A stretch of DNA of 8,040 bases from Tigheibacillus jepli (GCF_030732005.1 NZ_JAROCA010000092.1:1-8040), one strand, 5' to 3'; counted from the stretch's first letter, positions 1 through 5,817 are shown. Translations and numbers: made by a program. Notes: generated from the sequence alone by a model not told the origin.

Positions 1-1
1 A

Positions 2-619
2 AGTTTTCAACTACCCGATTACTATGCATTATTCATGTCGAATAATGTCGGTAATCCCGCGATTTGTTACAGAATCAGTATTATTTCTGTCGTGAAGCAC
101 TTTCCGGGGCATGGGGATACGTCTGTGGATTCGCATGTGCAGCTTCCAAAAGTGGACAAAAATTGGGAGCAGCTGTCAGACATGGAATTGATTCCATTCA
201 AAGCGGCAATCGAGCAAGGTGCCGATGCCGTTATGGTAGCGCACATATTGTTGCCAAAAATTGATGCATCATTGCCATCGAGCCTTTCAAAAACCGTTAT
301 CACCGACCTTTTGCGTAAACAACTGGGATATGACGGGGTGGTGATGACGGATGACATGACGATGCAAGCAATCACCAATCAGTACGATATAGCCGATGCA
401 GCTGTCAAATCAGTCCAAGCCGGCAGCGACATTATTTTGATTGCACACGGGTACGATGATGTTGTTGCAGCGATGCAGGCAATGAAATCCGCTGTTCAGC
501 ATGGAAAGCTGACTGAGCAACGGATCGATGAAAGTGTAAAAAGAATTATTCGCTTGAAGGAGCGCACGGGAAAGTGGGACACGGGGACAGGTCCCTCGTC
601 CCGGCTAGGCAGCTCTTGA
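2..619 (+). pseudogene. nagZ: Beta-N-acetylhexosaminidase (glycoside hydrolase family 3, NagZ-like), 3' part, apparently degraded
   Basis: The family cleaves terminal N-acetylglucosamine from muropeptides during cell-wall recycling. Visible motifs are KHFPGHGDTSVDSH, which carries the loop with the catalytic histidine, VAHILLP, and LGYDGVVMTDDM, which carries the nucleophile aspartate. After these comes the usual C-terminal run ending RIIRLKER. The frame is open from the window edge, and an ATG at 35 lacks a good ribosome site. Just after it, NNVGNPAICYR matches the family segment NNP-NPVIGxR, but the text then jumps straight to SVVKHFPGHGD. The roughly 30 residues normally between them (the RSFG segment and following helix) are missing. 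Upstream, a neighbouring frame reads FNYPIT, like the family's NFAP strand, which suggests a frameshift near 25-35. The last 15 or so codons and the stop come from a GC-rich repeat, not the family. The family call is firm. That it is a broken gene is an inference, since the 5' part lies outside the window. Confidence 0.8.
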
Positions 620-645
620 GACAGTGAACCTGTCCCCATGTTCCA
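574..645 (+). repeat. GC-rich imperfect palindrome, copy 1
   Basis: The left arm GTGGGACACGGGGACAGGT (574-592) is inverted as ACCTGTCCCCATGTTCCAC (627-645), with two mismatches over 19 bp. The inner part differs from a simple hairpin: CCCTCGTCCC on the left, GACAGTGA on the right. The copy runs over the 3' end of the nagZ remnant and supplies its stop codon at 617-619. It ends three bases before the stop of the convergent Uma2 gene. There is no T-run, so it is not a classic terminator, though a transcript from either side would fold here. Copies 2 and 3 have the same architecture and orientation. Confidence 0.85.
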
Positions 646-648
646 CTG

Positions 649-1236
649 TCATTCGGTAAGGGAAAATATATCATTCAAATTAAATGTTATTTCTGGGAAG
701 TATGTGGAAATGAAAGATTCATATTCCCTGGATTCAGTGGAATAGATATCTTCCAGCTTCAAGCTATATTCGCACAGCACATATTTTTCAATCGTTTGAT
801 TTTGATAGTCAACAATTAGGTATTCCTTTACTCCAGCGCGTTCATAATAATTTCTTTTAAATAAACGGTCGTTGCGCCCGGTGCTTGGGGATAACACCTC
901 AACAACCAAATCCGGCGCACCGTAACACCGTTTTGCACGCAGTTTACTTGTATCACAAACAATCGAGATGTCTGGCAGTACCACCACATCATCATTTCCC
1001 TTTTTATTGCTTTTAAATGGGAAAACGACCTGAAGGTTACTGCCAAACACAAAACAATTGCTTCCCTTTAGCGCATTTCTGAATTCCCCTATTAAATTAG
1101 CAATGACATTTTCATGCTGAAAAGATGCCGGTTCCATGAAAACGGGAACTCCTTCATATAATTCCGCACGTTCTTCTTTAACAAAAAGTAAAAACTCATC
1201 AAGAGAGTATGTTTTATTCTTATCTAAATCCGACAT
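649..1236 (-). CDS. Uma2 family (DUF820) PD-(D/E)XK nuclease-like protein
   Basis: This 195-residue protein has the full Uma2/DUF820 layout. It starts with YSLDEFLLF and ELYEGVPVFM (residues 10-34), followed by SFQHE (38-42), VLPDISIV (86-93), GAPDLVVEVLSPST (106-119), and NDRLFKRNYYERAGVKEYLIVD (122-143). Asp89, Glu113 and Lys127 are the likely PD-(D/E)XK core residues, so the fold predicts a metal-dependent nuclease. No biological substrate is established for this family in Bacillaceae. Length is typical. The ATG is supported by AAGAAGG about 8 bases upstream on the minus strand. The gene is monocistronic, convergent with the nagZ remnant, and bracketed by palindrome copies 1 (3 bp past the stop) and 2 (about 75 bp before the start). 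This layout suggests, but does not prove, that gene and repeats moved together. Confidence 0.93.
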   Translation of the reverse strand: MSDLDKNKTYSLDEFLLFVKEERAELYEGVPVFMEPASFQHENVIANLIGEFRNALKGSNCFVFGSNLQVVFPFKSNKKGNDDVVVLPDISIVCDTSKLRAKRCYGAPDLVVEVLSPSTGRNDRLFKRNYYERAGVKEYLIVDYQNQTIEKYVLCEYSLKLEDIYSTESREYESFISTYFPEITFNLNDIFSLTE

Positions 1237-1276
1237 TATCCAAGCCTTCTTTCATGTATTTTTGCAAGTTGTCTAA

Positions 1277-1305
1277 AATTTAGAAAGTATCCTCTTTTTA
1301 AGCAA
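1277..1305 (-). promoter_or_regulatory. Possible sigma-A promoter for the Uma2 gene
   Basis: On the minus strand TTGCTT (1305-1300) and TAAATT (1282-1277) are 17 bases apart, 41 bases before the Uma2 start codon. Both hexamers are imperfect, so this is a weak prediction based on position and spacing only. Confidence 0.3.
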
Positions 1306-1311
1306 TACGCG

Positions 1312-1409
1312 GGGACACGGGGACAGGTCCCTCGTCCCTGGGATACGGAGACAGATCCCTCATCCCGAATGATCACGGTTGGGAAAATGTACCTCTCTCC
1401 CTTTGTCCC
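1312..1409 (+). repeat. GC-rich imperfect palindrome, copy 2, with duplicated left arm
   Basis: The 27-bp left-arm unit is present twice in tandem, at 1312-1338 and 1340-1366. The two units differ at only four positions (23/27), and every difference is a G/A or C/T transition. A degraded right arm, GGGAAAATGTACC followed by TCTCCCTTTGTCCC, occupies 1381-1409 and aligns with GGGACAATGAACC and TGTCCCCCTGTCCC of copy 3. The arrangement is therefore left arm, left arm, spacer, right arm. It lies between the Uma2 gene and the sstT promoter. Confidence 0.8.
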
Positions 1410-1416
1410 TTCTGGC

Positions 1417-1446
1417 TTGACAAACATAAACCAATTACAATACTAT
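1417..1446 (+). promoter_or_regulatory. Sigma-A promoter for sstT
   Basis: A perfect -35 TTGACA (1417-1422) is followed after 18 bases by TACTAT (1441-1446), with more A/T-rich sequence downstream. Transcription would start near 1453, giving a leader of about 120 bases that contains all of palindrome copy 3 before the sstT ribosome site. Confidence 0.65.
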
Positions 1447-1485
1447 TATAAAAATAGGAAAAATTGATTAATAATGGGGAAACGA

Positions 1486-1552
1486 GGGACGCGGGGGATA
1501 GGTCTCTCGCCGGCTGTGCAGGTTTGGGACAATGAACCTGTCCCCCTGTCCC
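1486..1552 (+). repeat. GC-rich imperfect palindrome, copy 3, in the sstT leader
   Basis: The left arm GGGACGCGGGGGATAGGT (1486-1503) pairs imperfectly with ACCTGTCCCCCTGTCCC (1536-1552). The inner sequence GGCTGTGCAGGTTTGGGACAA corresponds to that of copy 1. The repeat ends only a few bases before the sstT Shine-Dalgarno sequence (about 1558-1566), so a folded leader could affect translation. It lacks a T-run. Confidence 0.8.
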
Positions 1553-1572
1553 GGCATTGAAGGGGGAATTTC

Positions 1573-2808
1573 ATGAAAAAATTGTGGCATGCTTGGAATC
1601 GCTTAAGTCTGGTCAAGCAAATTTGTATTGGCTTGGTCGTTGGTATTATCCTCGCTATAGCTATTCCAACTGTAGCAAAACCTTTTATATTATTGGGTAC
1701 TTTATTTGTGGGGGCATTAAAAGCGGTTGCACCAGTGTTGGTGTTTTTCTTGGTTATGGCAGCTATTGCACAACATAAGAGTGGCCATAAAACGAATATG
1801 AAATCCATTCTTGTTCTTTATCTGTTGGGAACTTTTTTAGCCGGATTTATAGCAGTTATTGCAAGTTTTATGTTCCCTGTCAGCTTGACGCTCGTTACGG
1901 GGACAGAGGATTTATCGCCTCCAGGCGGTGTTGCGGAGGTACTTAAAACATTGTTGACGAGCATCGTGGACAACCCTGTATCGGCCATTTACAATGCAAA
2001 CTATATTGGCATTTTAGCTTGGGCATTGTTGCTTGGTCTAGCATTAAAAGGTGCCCCCGATACTACCAAAACGATGATCTCCAATGTTTCAGAAGCGGTT
2101 ACGAAAATTGTTACATGGGTAATCAAATTTGCGCCGTTTGGTATTATGGGTCTGGTTATTGAGGCGATTACGACAAATGGGCTTGGTGCATTACTTGACT
2201 ATGGCAAATTGCTTGCTGTTTTGCTGGGCTGTATGTTGTTTGTTGCGCTTGTTGTCAATCCGATCATGGTGTATATATGCATTCGCCAAAACCCATATCC
2301 GCTTGTATTTACATGTTTAAAAGAAAGTGGCATAACAGGATTCTTTACGCGCAGCTCGGCTGCGAACATACCTGTTAATATGAGGTTATGTGAAAAACTC
2401 GGCTTGAATAAAGATACGTATTCCGTTTCCATTCCGCTGGGCGGAACCATTAACATGGCCGGTGCTGCTGTTACAATTTCCGTTTTGACACTGGCAGCGG
2501 TCCATACATTGGATGTTCCAGTGGACTTTCCGACAGCGTTTATCCTTAGTGTCCTATCAGCAGTATGTGCTTGTGGCGCTTCAGGGGTTGCGGGTGGTTC
2601 TTTGTTACTGATCCCATTGGCATGCAGCCTTTTTGGCATTTCTAACGATATTGCGATGCAGGTAGTTGGCGTGGGCTTTATTATAGGTGTCCTACAGGAT
2701 TCTTGTGAAACGGCACTCAACTCGTCAACAGACGCACTTTTCACAGCTGCAGCTGAATTTAGGGAACGGCGCAAACGTGGGGAAAAAATTGAAATCAAAG
2801 CATCGTAG
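1573..2808 (+). CDS. sstT: Serine/threonine:sodium symporter SstT (DAACS family)
   Basis: This protein imports L-serine and L-threonine across the cytoplasmic membrane together with Na+. Its 411 residues match the usual SstT length. It is hydrophobic almost throughout, with the re-entrant hairpin and helix motifs of dicarboxylate/amino acid:cation symporters: [11 protein letters not shown] (257-267, serine-rich HP1), [13 protein letters not shown] (287-299, equivalent of the NMDGT helix), [10 protein letters not shown] (334-343, HP2) and [13 protein letters not shown] (375-387, helix 8 substrate/cation site). The segment [19 protein letters not shown] (132-150) is also characteristic of SstT. 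The C-terminus is a charged tail, [11 protein letters not shown]. The ATG is set by AGGGGGAA seven bases upstream. The gene is alone, with a strong promoter at 1417-1446, a repeat in its leader and a terminator after it. No defect was seen. The family call is secure; the preference for serine over threonine is inferred from the family. Confidence 0.95.
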   Translation: MKKLWHAWNRLSLVKQICIGLVVGIILAIAIPTVAKPFILLGTLFVGALKAVAPVLVFFLVMAAIAQHKSGHKTNMKSILVLYLLGTFLAGFIAVIASFMFPVSLTLVTGTEDLSPPGGVAEVLKTLLTSIVDNPVSAIYNANYIGILAWALLLGLALKGAPDTTKTMISNVSEAVTKIVTWVIKFAPFGIMGLVIEAITTNGLGALLDYGKLLAVLLGCMLFVALVVNPIMVYICIRQNPYPLVFTCLKESGITGFFTRSSAANIPVNMRLCEKLGLNKDTYSVSIPLGGTINMAGAAVTISVLTLAAVHTLDVPVDFPTAFILSVLSAVCACGASGVAGGSLLLIPLACSLFGISNDIAMQVVGVGFIIGVLQDSCETALNSSTDALFTAAAEFRERRKRGEKIEIKAS

Positions 2809-2866
2809 GAAGCGATTTTTCTATGTCGTTGTAAAGTAAATCGGATTATTTATAGTGAGATTGGGT

Positions 2867-2897
2867 AAAAAAATCCTGTTCAATGCAGGATTTTTTT
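2867..2897 (+). terminator. Rho-independent terminator of sstT
   Basis: AAATCCTG (2871-2878) and CAGGATTT (2886-2893) form a perfect 8-bp stem with a 7-base loop. A run of As precedes it and a run of seven Ts ends at 2897. It lies 60 bases after the sstT stop codon. The A-run before the stem could support weak termination from the other side. Confidence 0.9.
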
Positions 2898-2951
2898 ATG
2901 AGTAAAGAAAGTATAAATTTGGGCTGTATTCATGTCATTTGCTATGACAGC

Positions 2952-3272
2952 TACGTCCGACTCCAGCGCCCAGCAACTAGCAGATGTTTTGGTGGGACGA
3001 GTAATCGCAGTCCCAGAGCTTTTTGATGGAGCGAGTAACCGCAGCCCCAGAGTGCTCCAGTTTGTACGTTGCTACGACGCACAGGATGTGCTATTACAGG
3101 CGTTATGACGAGTAATCGCAGTCCCAGGACGTCGCGCTTTTAGCCTGTAAGGGCGCTTGCGCCTTTGTTCTTGATATAGACGCTACGAAAAAAATTTGAA
3201 CGATGAGTCCCTTGTCAAGCGAAAGAAGGACACAGCGAAAGAAAAACCAGTCGCTAAGTCCGACCTCAAAGG
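2952..3272. repeat. Dispersed intergenic repeat of Bacillaceae type (gene-free region)
   Basis: The 530 bases between sstT and the GNAT gene hold no convincing gene. The segment begins TCCGACTCCAGCGCCCAGC and contains GGGCGCTTGCGCCTTTGTTCTT (3151-3172). As far as I recall, these resemble the two ends of a common intergenic repeat in Bacillus-related genomes. Internal pairing is visible: TTACAGGC (3094-3101) with GCCTGTAA (3142-3149), and GGCGC-TT-GCGCC (3152-3163). A near copy of the left edge, GCTAAGTCCGACCTC, recurs at about 3253-3267, so the element may extend to about 3272. The class assignment is from memory and boundaries are approximate. Confidence 0.6.
2996..3127 (+). repeat. Three copies of a 21-bp unit inside the intergenic repeat
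   Basis: The unit with core GACGAGTAATCGCAG then TCCCAG occurs at 2996-3016 and 3107-3127, identical over 21 bp, and in diverged form at 3030-3050 (17/21). Each exact copy can form a small GGAC/GTCC-type stem around the AGTAATCGC loop. The spacing is irregular (34 and 77 bp start to start), so this is not a regular CRISPR-like array. Confidence 0.8.
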
Positions 3273-3338
3273 ATATAAAGTTTGTGAAAAAATACAGAGC
3301 AGGTAAGAGTGAAATTATCTGGAATGGGAGATAAAATC

Positions 3339-3818
3339 ATGCGGATTCGTGAAATGGAAGAAAAAGACAACAAAACAATGGAACAAATCATTAAACGTTC
3401 TTTGGAATCGTACGACTTAAACATCCCGGGAACGGCGTATTTCGACCCACAATTAGGAAATCTGACGGAGTTTTACGAACAACAATCAAACGCCATGTAC
3501 TGGGTTCTGGTTAATGAACAGGGTGATGCGATAGGCGGTGTCGGTATTGCACCATTTGCAGGATTGAAGGAAACTTGTGAGCTGCAAAAATTATACATTG
3601 CTCCTGAAGCACAAGGTATGGGCTTGTCGAAGGAGCTGATGAATGTAGCACTCGATTTCGCCAAAAAGCATTATACATACTGTTACTTGGAAACATTGGA
3701 GAAACTTCATGTAGCCAATCTCCTTTACATAAAATTGGGCTTCCAGCGACTTGAAAGGCCACTGGACGGTTCAGAACACAATGCGATGGACGCTTGGTAT
3801 ATAAAAAAATTATCGTAA
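3339..3818 (+). CDS. GNAT family N-acetyltransferase
   Basis: This 159-residue protein would transfer an acetyl group from acetyl-CoA to an amine; the substrate cannot be read from the sequence. The GNAT fold is visible as MRIREMEEKD (beta-1), WVLVNEQGDAIGGVGIAPF (beta-2 to beta-4), ELQKLYIAPEAQGMGLSKELM with the acetyl-CoA loop Q-G-M-G (motif A, about residues 81-101), and the C-terminal ANLLYIKLGFQRLERPL (motif B, about 126-142). The ATG at 3339 is preferred because GGGAG lies about 8 bases upstream and the protein then begins with the usual MRIRE strand. A GTG at 3309 would add ten residues behind a poorer AGG site. The gene stands alone after a long repeat region. No clear promoter or terminator was found. 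Confidence 0.9.
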   Translation: MRIREMEEKDNKTMEQIIKRSLESYDLNIPGTAYFDPQLGNLTEFYEQQSNAMYWVLVNEQGDAIGGVGIAPFAGLKETCELQKLYIAPEAQGMGLSKELMNVALDFAKKHYTYCYLETLEKLHVANLLYIKLGFQRLERPLDGSEHNAMDAWYIKKLS

Positions 3819-4020
3819 TCACCATTTCGTTGAAACAATTGCCGATAGCCACCGAGGGCTTGACCATACCGAAATTGCACTGGAAAAATATTTTAGGAAA
3901 ACAATTGTCAATCAGCCACCCACCTTTTGTGTACGGCGAACGCTCGCCCATACCTGTGAAAATAAAAGTACACTTTTCGTATCTGCCAAAAGCAAAAAAA
4001 TCACCACTGCTATTTTGATA

Positions 4021-4045
4021 GTTTTGTTATTTGTTCAGAGGGTAC
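4021..4045 (+). promoter_or_regulatory. Sigma-B-type promoter for the YflT-like stress gene
   Basis: GTTTTG (4021-4026) and GGGTAC (4040-4045) are 13 bases apart, close to the B. subtilis sigma-B consensus GTTTAA, 12-15 bases, GGGTAT. It lies 46 bases before the start codon of a gene whose B. subtilis relative belongs to the sigma-B general-stress regulon. Motif and gene identity support each other. The preceding 200 bases (3819-4020) hold nothing I can identify. Confidence 0.7.
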
Positions 4046-4091
4046 AGTAAACCATAAAGATTCATCAAAAAATAGTAAGGAGGATTTTAAT

Positions 4092-4418
4092 TTGAAACCG
4101 GTAGTAAAAGAATTTCAAGACGACGTAGCGTTAATGCAAGAGGTAAAACTACAATCACAAAAAGGAATTTCAAAAGATAATCTATACGTCATCTCCCATG
4201 ACGATGATCGTACAGACAGAGTTGCCGGAAACGTCGATGCAAACAAAGTAGGTGTAAGTGAAGAAGGCCTGGAAACTGCTGTTGGCAATTTATTTCGAAA
4301 AAAAGGCGACGAGCTGAGAGCAAAATTTAAAGAATTGGGTTTTTCCCAGGAAGAAGCAAGTGAACTAGAGGAAAAACTGGATCACGGAAAAATTTTACTT
4401 CTCATCGCTAATAACTAA
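4092..4418 (+). CDS. yflT: General stress protein 17M-like (YflT family)
   Basis: This 108-residue cytoplasmic protein belongs to the heat- and salt-induced YflT/GSP17M family. The biochemical role of the family is not known. Diagnostic segments are the N-terminal KPVVKEFQDD, the stretch DNLYVISHDDDRTDRVAGNVDANKVG (about residues 32-57) and EGLETAVGNLFRKKGDELRAKFKELGFSQEEASELEEKLDHGKILLLI (59-106). The fold looks like an alpha/beta domain ending in a hydrophobic strand. The start is a TTG with an excellent AAGGAGG eight bases upstream (4077-4083); an ATG start is not available at the N-terminus. The gene is single, with a sigma-B-type promoter before it and a terminator after it, next to a CsbD-like gene. 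No truncation is seen. The family is secure; the symbol is by similarity. Confidence 0.92.
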   Translation: MKPVVKEFQDDVALMQEVKLQSQKGISKDNLYVISHDDDRTDRVAGNVDANKVGVSEEGLETAVGNLFRKKGDELRAKFKELGFSQEEASELEEKLDHGKILLLIANN

Positions 4419-4430
4419 AATGAAGAAAAG

Positions 4431-4466
4431 ACAGGAAAGGGCTTCTTCATCCTTCCTGCCTTTTTC
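4431..4466 (+). terminator. Rho-independent terminator after yflT
   Basis: CAGGAAAGG (4432-4440) pairs with CCTTCCTG (4451-4458), with one bulged base, around the loop GCTTCTTCAT. The T-rich CCTTTTTCC follows. It lies just after the yflT stop and separates the gene from the downstream CsbD-like gene. Confidence 0.8.
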
Positions 4467-4470
4467 CATC

Positions 4471-4491
4471 ATTGGAATCATAATTTCCAAT
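4471..4491. repeat. Short inverted repeat upstream of csbD
   Basis: ATTGGAA (4471-4477) and TTCCAAT (4485-4491) are perfect 7-bp inverted arms separated by seven bases. They lie between the yflT terminator and the csbD ribosome site. The element could be a dimeric protein-binding site or a small hairpin; nothing in the sequence decides this. Confidence 0.5.
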
Positions 4492-4515
4492 AAATGTTTT
4501 CATGCAGGTTAGGAA

Positions 4516-4521
4516 TATAAT
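4516..4521 (+). promoter_or_regulatory. Possible -10 element for csbD
   Basis: TATAAT (4516-4521) lies just before AGGAGGGG (4529-4536), but no good sigma-A -35 is found 16-18 bases upstream. A sigma-B reading, GTTTTC (4496-4501) with GGAATA (4512-4517), has only a 10-base spacer, shorter than usual. Either choice gives a very short leader. The csbD promoter therefore remains uncertain. Confidence 0.25.
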
Positions 4522-4542
4522 GCTAAACAGGAGGGGACAGCT

Positions 4543-4734
4543 ATGTCTAACGAAAAAGAAAACCAGGCAAAAGGTGCTTTTGACAAAGTGAAAGGTGAAG
4601 TCAAAGATCAATTTGGCAAATTGACAAATGATAAAAAGAAACAAGCGAGCGGAAAGGTAGATAAGGCGAAAGGTGCGATCAAACAAAAAACAGGCGAAGC
4701 GCAAGAAAAAATGAAAAACCAAGATGACGAATGA
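4543..4734 (+). CDS. csbD: CsbD family stress-response protein
   Basis: This small, very hydrophilic protein of 63 residues has the CsbD-like pattern of repeated amphipathic segments: AKGAFDKVKGEVKDQFGKLTND, then KKKQASGKVDKAKGAIKQKTGEAQEKMKNQ. It is rich in Lys, Gln, Gly and Glu and has no Cys or Trp. Such proteins are small helical stress proteins of unknown mechanism; in B. subtilis csbD is controlled by sigma-B. The start is fixed by AGGAGGGG (4529-4536) six bases before the ATG. The gene follows the YflT-like gene, another sigma-B-type stress gene, but is separated from it by a terminator, so it needs its own promoter. Length is typical of the family. Family assignment is secure. Confidence 0.93.
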   Translation: MSNEKENQAKGAFDKVKGEVKDQFGKLTNDKKKQASGKVDKAKGAIKQKTGEAQEKMKNQDDE

Positions 4735-4747
4735 TAAATTAACAACG

Positions 4748-4857
4748 GGGCTTCCTATTTGGATGCACATGCGGTCCCCGATTCATTCCCGAAGAGGTAT
4801 GCAGCGTGCCAATGGGAAGCCCATTATCATAATAGGCAGGATACCTCCTGATTTTTT
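4748..4857 (+). terminator. Inverted repeat and weak terminator-like hairpin after csbD
   Basis: GGGCTTCC (4748-4755) and GGAAGCCC (4815-4822) are perfect inverted arms 59 bases apart; the pairing can extend to TTTGG/CCAA. Downstream, CAGGA (4837-4841) and TCCTG (4846-4850) form a 5-bp stem followed by ATTTTTT. The second hairpin is the more terminator-like, though short. Together they probably end the csbD transcript. The remaining bases up to 4950 show nothing recognisable. Confidence 0.45.
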
Positions 4858-4967
4858 AGCCATTCGCCCACACACCAAGGAACCAAAGGAAGCAATTTTC
4901 ACCGAAGCGGTAGTTAATCGGCATGTCGAATGGCGCAAGGACGCGCTTAAAGTAAAAGGGGGACCGA

Positions 4968-5570
4968 ATGCTGGAATTTATAAAACGCCATTTTAAAAAG
5001 CCACAGGGCTTCATTGGAAAGATCACCGGAAAAATTATGGATTTGGAAAATAGAAAGTTAAACAAATGGGCAATTCGATACCTTAAGGTAAAACCAAAAG
5101 ACCATATACTCGAAATTGGTTTCGGTCCTGGATATGCGATCCGTCATCTGCTGAATCGGTATAAGGATATCAGGATCGATGGGATAGATATATCCGAAAC
5201 AATGCGGCAGCAGGCAATGCAAAGCCTTGATTGGGAAGCTATAAAAAGTAAGGTTCATTTATCAACAGGCGACATTGCCAAGGCGCAACTGCCAATGAAT
5301 AGCTATGATAAAGTATTAACAGTGAATAATTATACCCTTTGGGGTGACAAGGAAAGTGGTTTGGAAAACATATATGGCGCGCTGAAACCTGGTGGCAAAA
5401 TTGTTATTGTCATGCAGCCAAGACAAGACGATGCCGTTTCAAAGAGAGCGAAACAATTTGGAAGAGAAATAAAAAGAGATCTTCGTCAATGTCGCTTCCG
5501 CCGTATAAAGGTATATTACAGAGAACTGCGACCTGAAATGGCAGTTTGTGTAACCGCAAAAAAACCTTAA
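4968..5570 (+). CDS. Class I SAM-dependent methyltransferase
   Basis: This 200-residue soluble protein has the Rossmann-like methyltransferase core. Motif I, HILEIGFGPG (46-55), is the SAM-binding glycine loop. IDGIDISETM (70-79) supplies the acidic residue after beta-2. HLSTGDIAKAQLP (97-109) corresponds to the adenine-contact region. SYDKVLTVNNYTLWGD (112-127) is beta-4, and LKPGGKIVIVMQP (139-151) is the usual strand-turn-strand. The N-terminal 40 residues (FIKRHFKKPQGFIGKITGKIMDLENRKLNKWAI) match small methyltransferases of Bacilli that start with a basic helix. The acceptor substrate cannot be inferred. The ATG has GGGGG about five bases upstream. A clear terminator follows. The gene appears monocistronic and intact. 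Confidence 0.9.
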   Translation: MLEFIKRHFKKPQGFIGKITGKIMDLENRKLNKWAIRYLKVKPKDHILEIGFGPGYAIRHLLNRYKDIRIDGIDISETMRQQAMQSLDWEAIKSKVHLSTGDIAKAQLPMNSYDKVLTVNNYTLWGDKESGLENIYGALKPGGKIVIVMQPRQDDAVSKRAKQFGREIKRDLRQCRFRRIKVYYRELRPEMAVCVTAKKP

Positions 5571-5587
5571 GAAGTGCAATATAAAGC

Positions 5588-5627
5588 AAAAACCCCGCAA
5601 TGCAATCCTCGGCAGGGTTTCTTTTTT
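5588..5627 (+). terminator. Rho-independent terminator after the methyltransferase gene
   Basis: AAACCCCGC (5590-5598) pairs with GCAGGGTTT (5612-5620), with one C-A mismatch, and CTTTTTT follows. It lies 20 bases after the stop codon. Confidence 0.85.
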
Positions 5628-5649
5628 CGCGCGCTTTTTGAAAGTTCCC

Positions 5650-5756
5650 GGGGTGGAAGTCACCACCCACGTAAAGTGGGGGATGTACACAAGATGAATG
5701 AACGAGTATGTCTCCAGCCGGGAAGTTACCCCTCATGTAAAGCGGAGAGGATGCAC
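5650..5756 (+). repeat. Two related hairpin repeats resembling IS200/IS605-type ends
   Basis: Unit 1 (5656-5690) and unit 2 (5722-5756) align as direct repeats. GAAGTCACCACCCAC matches GAAGTTACCCCTCAT (11/15), both are followed by GTAAAG, and then by a G-rich stretch and GGATG. In unit 1, CCCAC and GTGGG form a hairpin around GTAAA; a competing GGGTGG/CCACCC hairpin overlaps it. In unit 2 the stem is partly decayed. A hairpin followed by GGATG resembles ends of IS200/IS605 and TnpB-type elements as I remember them. No transposase gene is present, so this would be a remnant or a non-autonomous derivative. The family link is an inference. Confidence 0.45.
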
Positions 5757-5761
5757 GGCTG

Positions 5762-5817
5762 TTCTTGCCAAAAATACAAGAAGGGATGTTTCAAAGCAGG
5801 ATGCAATCATGCCCTTT
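5762..5817. repeat. Nested inverted repeats downstream of the membrane-protein gene
   Basis: TTCTTG (5762-5767) pairs with CAAGAA (5777-5782). AAGGGATG (5781-5788) pairs with CATGCCCTT (5809-5817) with one bulge. The two stems cannot both form fully. Read on the minus strand the larger hairpin is followed by CTTGTATTTTT, so it may be a weak terminator for the minus-strand gene that ends at 5867. Confidence 0.4.

Noticed and set aside
1236..1427. A 63-codon minus-strand frame ending in an overlap TAATG with the Uma2 start
   Set aside because: Most of it translates palindrome copy 2, it runs across the sstT promoter, and it has no good ribosome site. The overlap with the Uma2 start looks accidental.
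1896..1913. ACGGGGACAGAGG inside sstT, similar to the palindrome core
   Set aside because: It encodes [10 protein letters not shown], which fits the normal SstT family sequence, and no inverted arm is nearby.
2996..3127. CRISPR array
   Set aside because: Only three units with irregular spacing, one diverged, no spacer-like sequences of constant length and no cas gene.
3203..3334. A 43-codon frame before the GNAT gene
   Set aside because: No ribosome site, unusual composition, lies partly in the intergenic repeat.
3794..4040. Two overlapping open frames after the GNAT gene
   Set aside because: Neither has a ribosome site or recognisable motifs, and one overlaps the GNAT 3' end. The other frame (VETIADSHRGLDHTEIALEKYF) has no start codon and could be a decayed gene, but I could not identify it.
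4724..4996. A 90-codon frame between csbD and the methyltransferase
   Set aside because: It overlaps both real genes and spans inverted repeats. It lacks a ribosome site and does not resemble a known protein.
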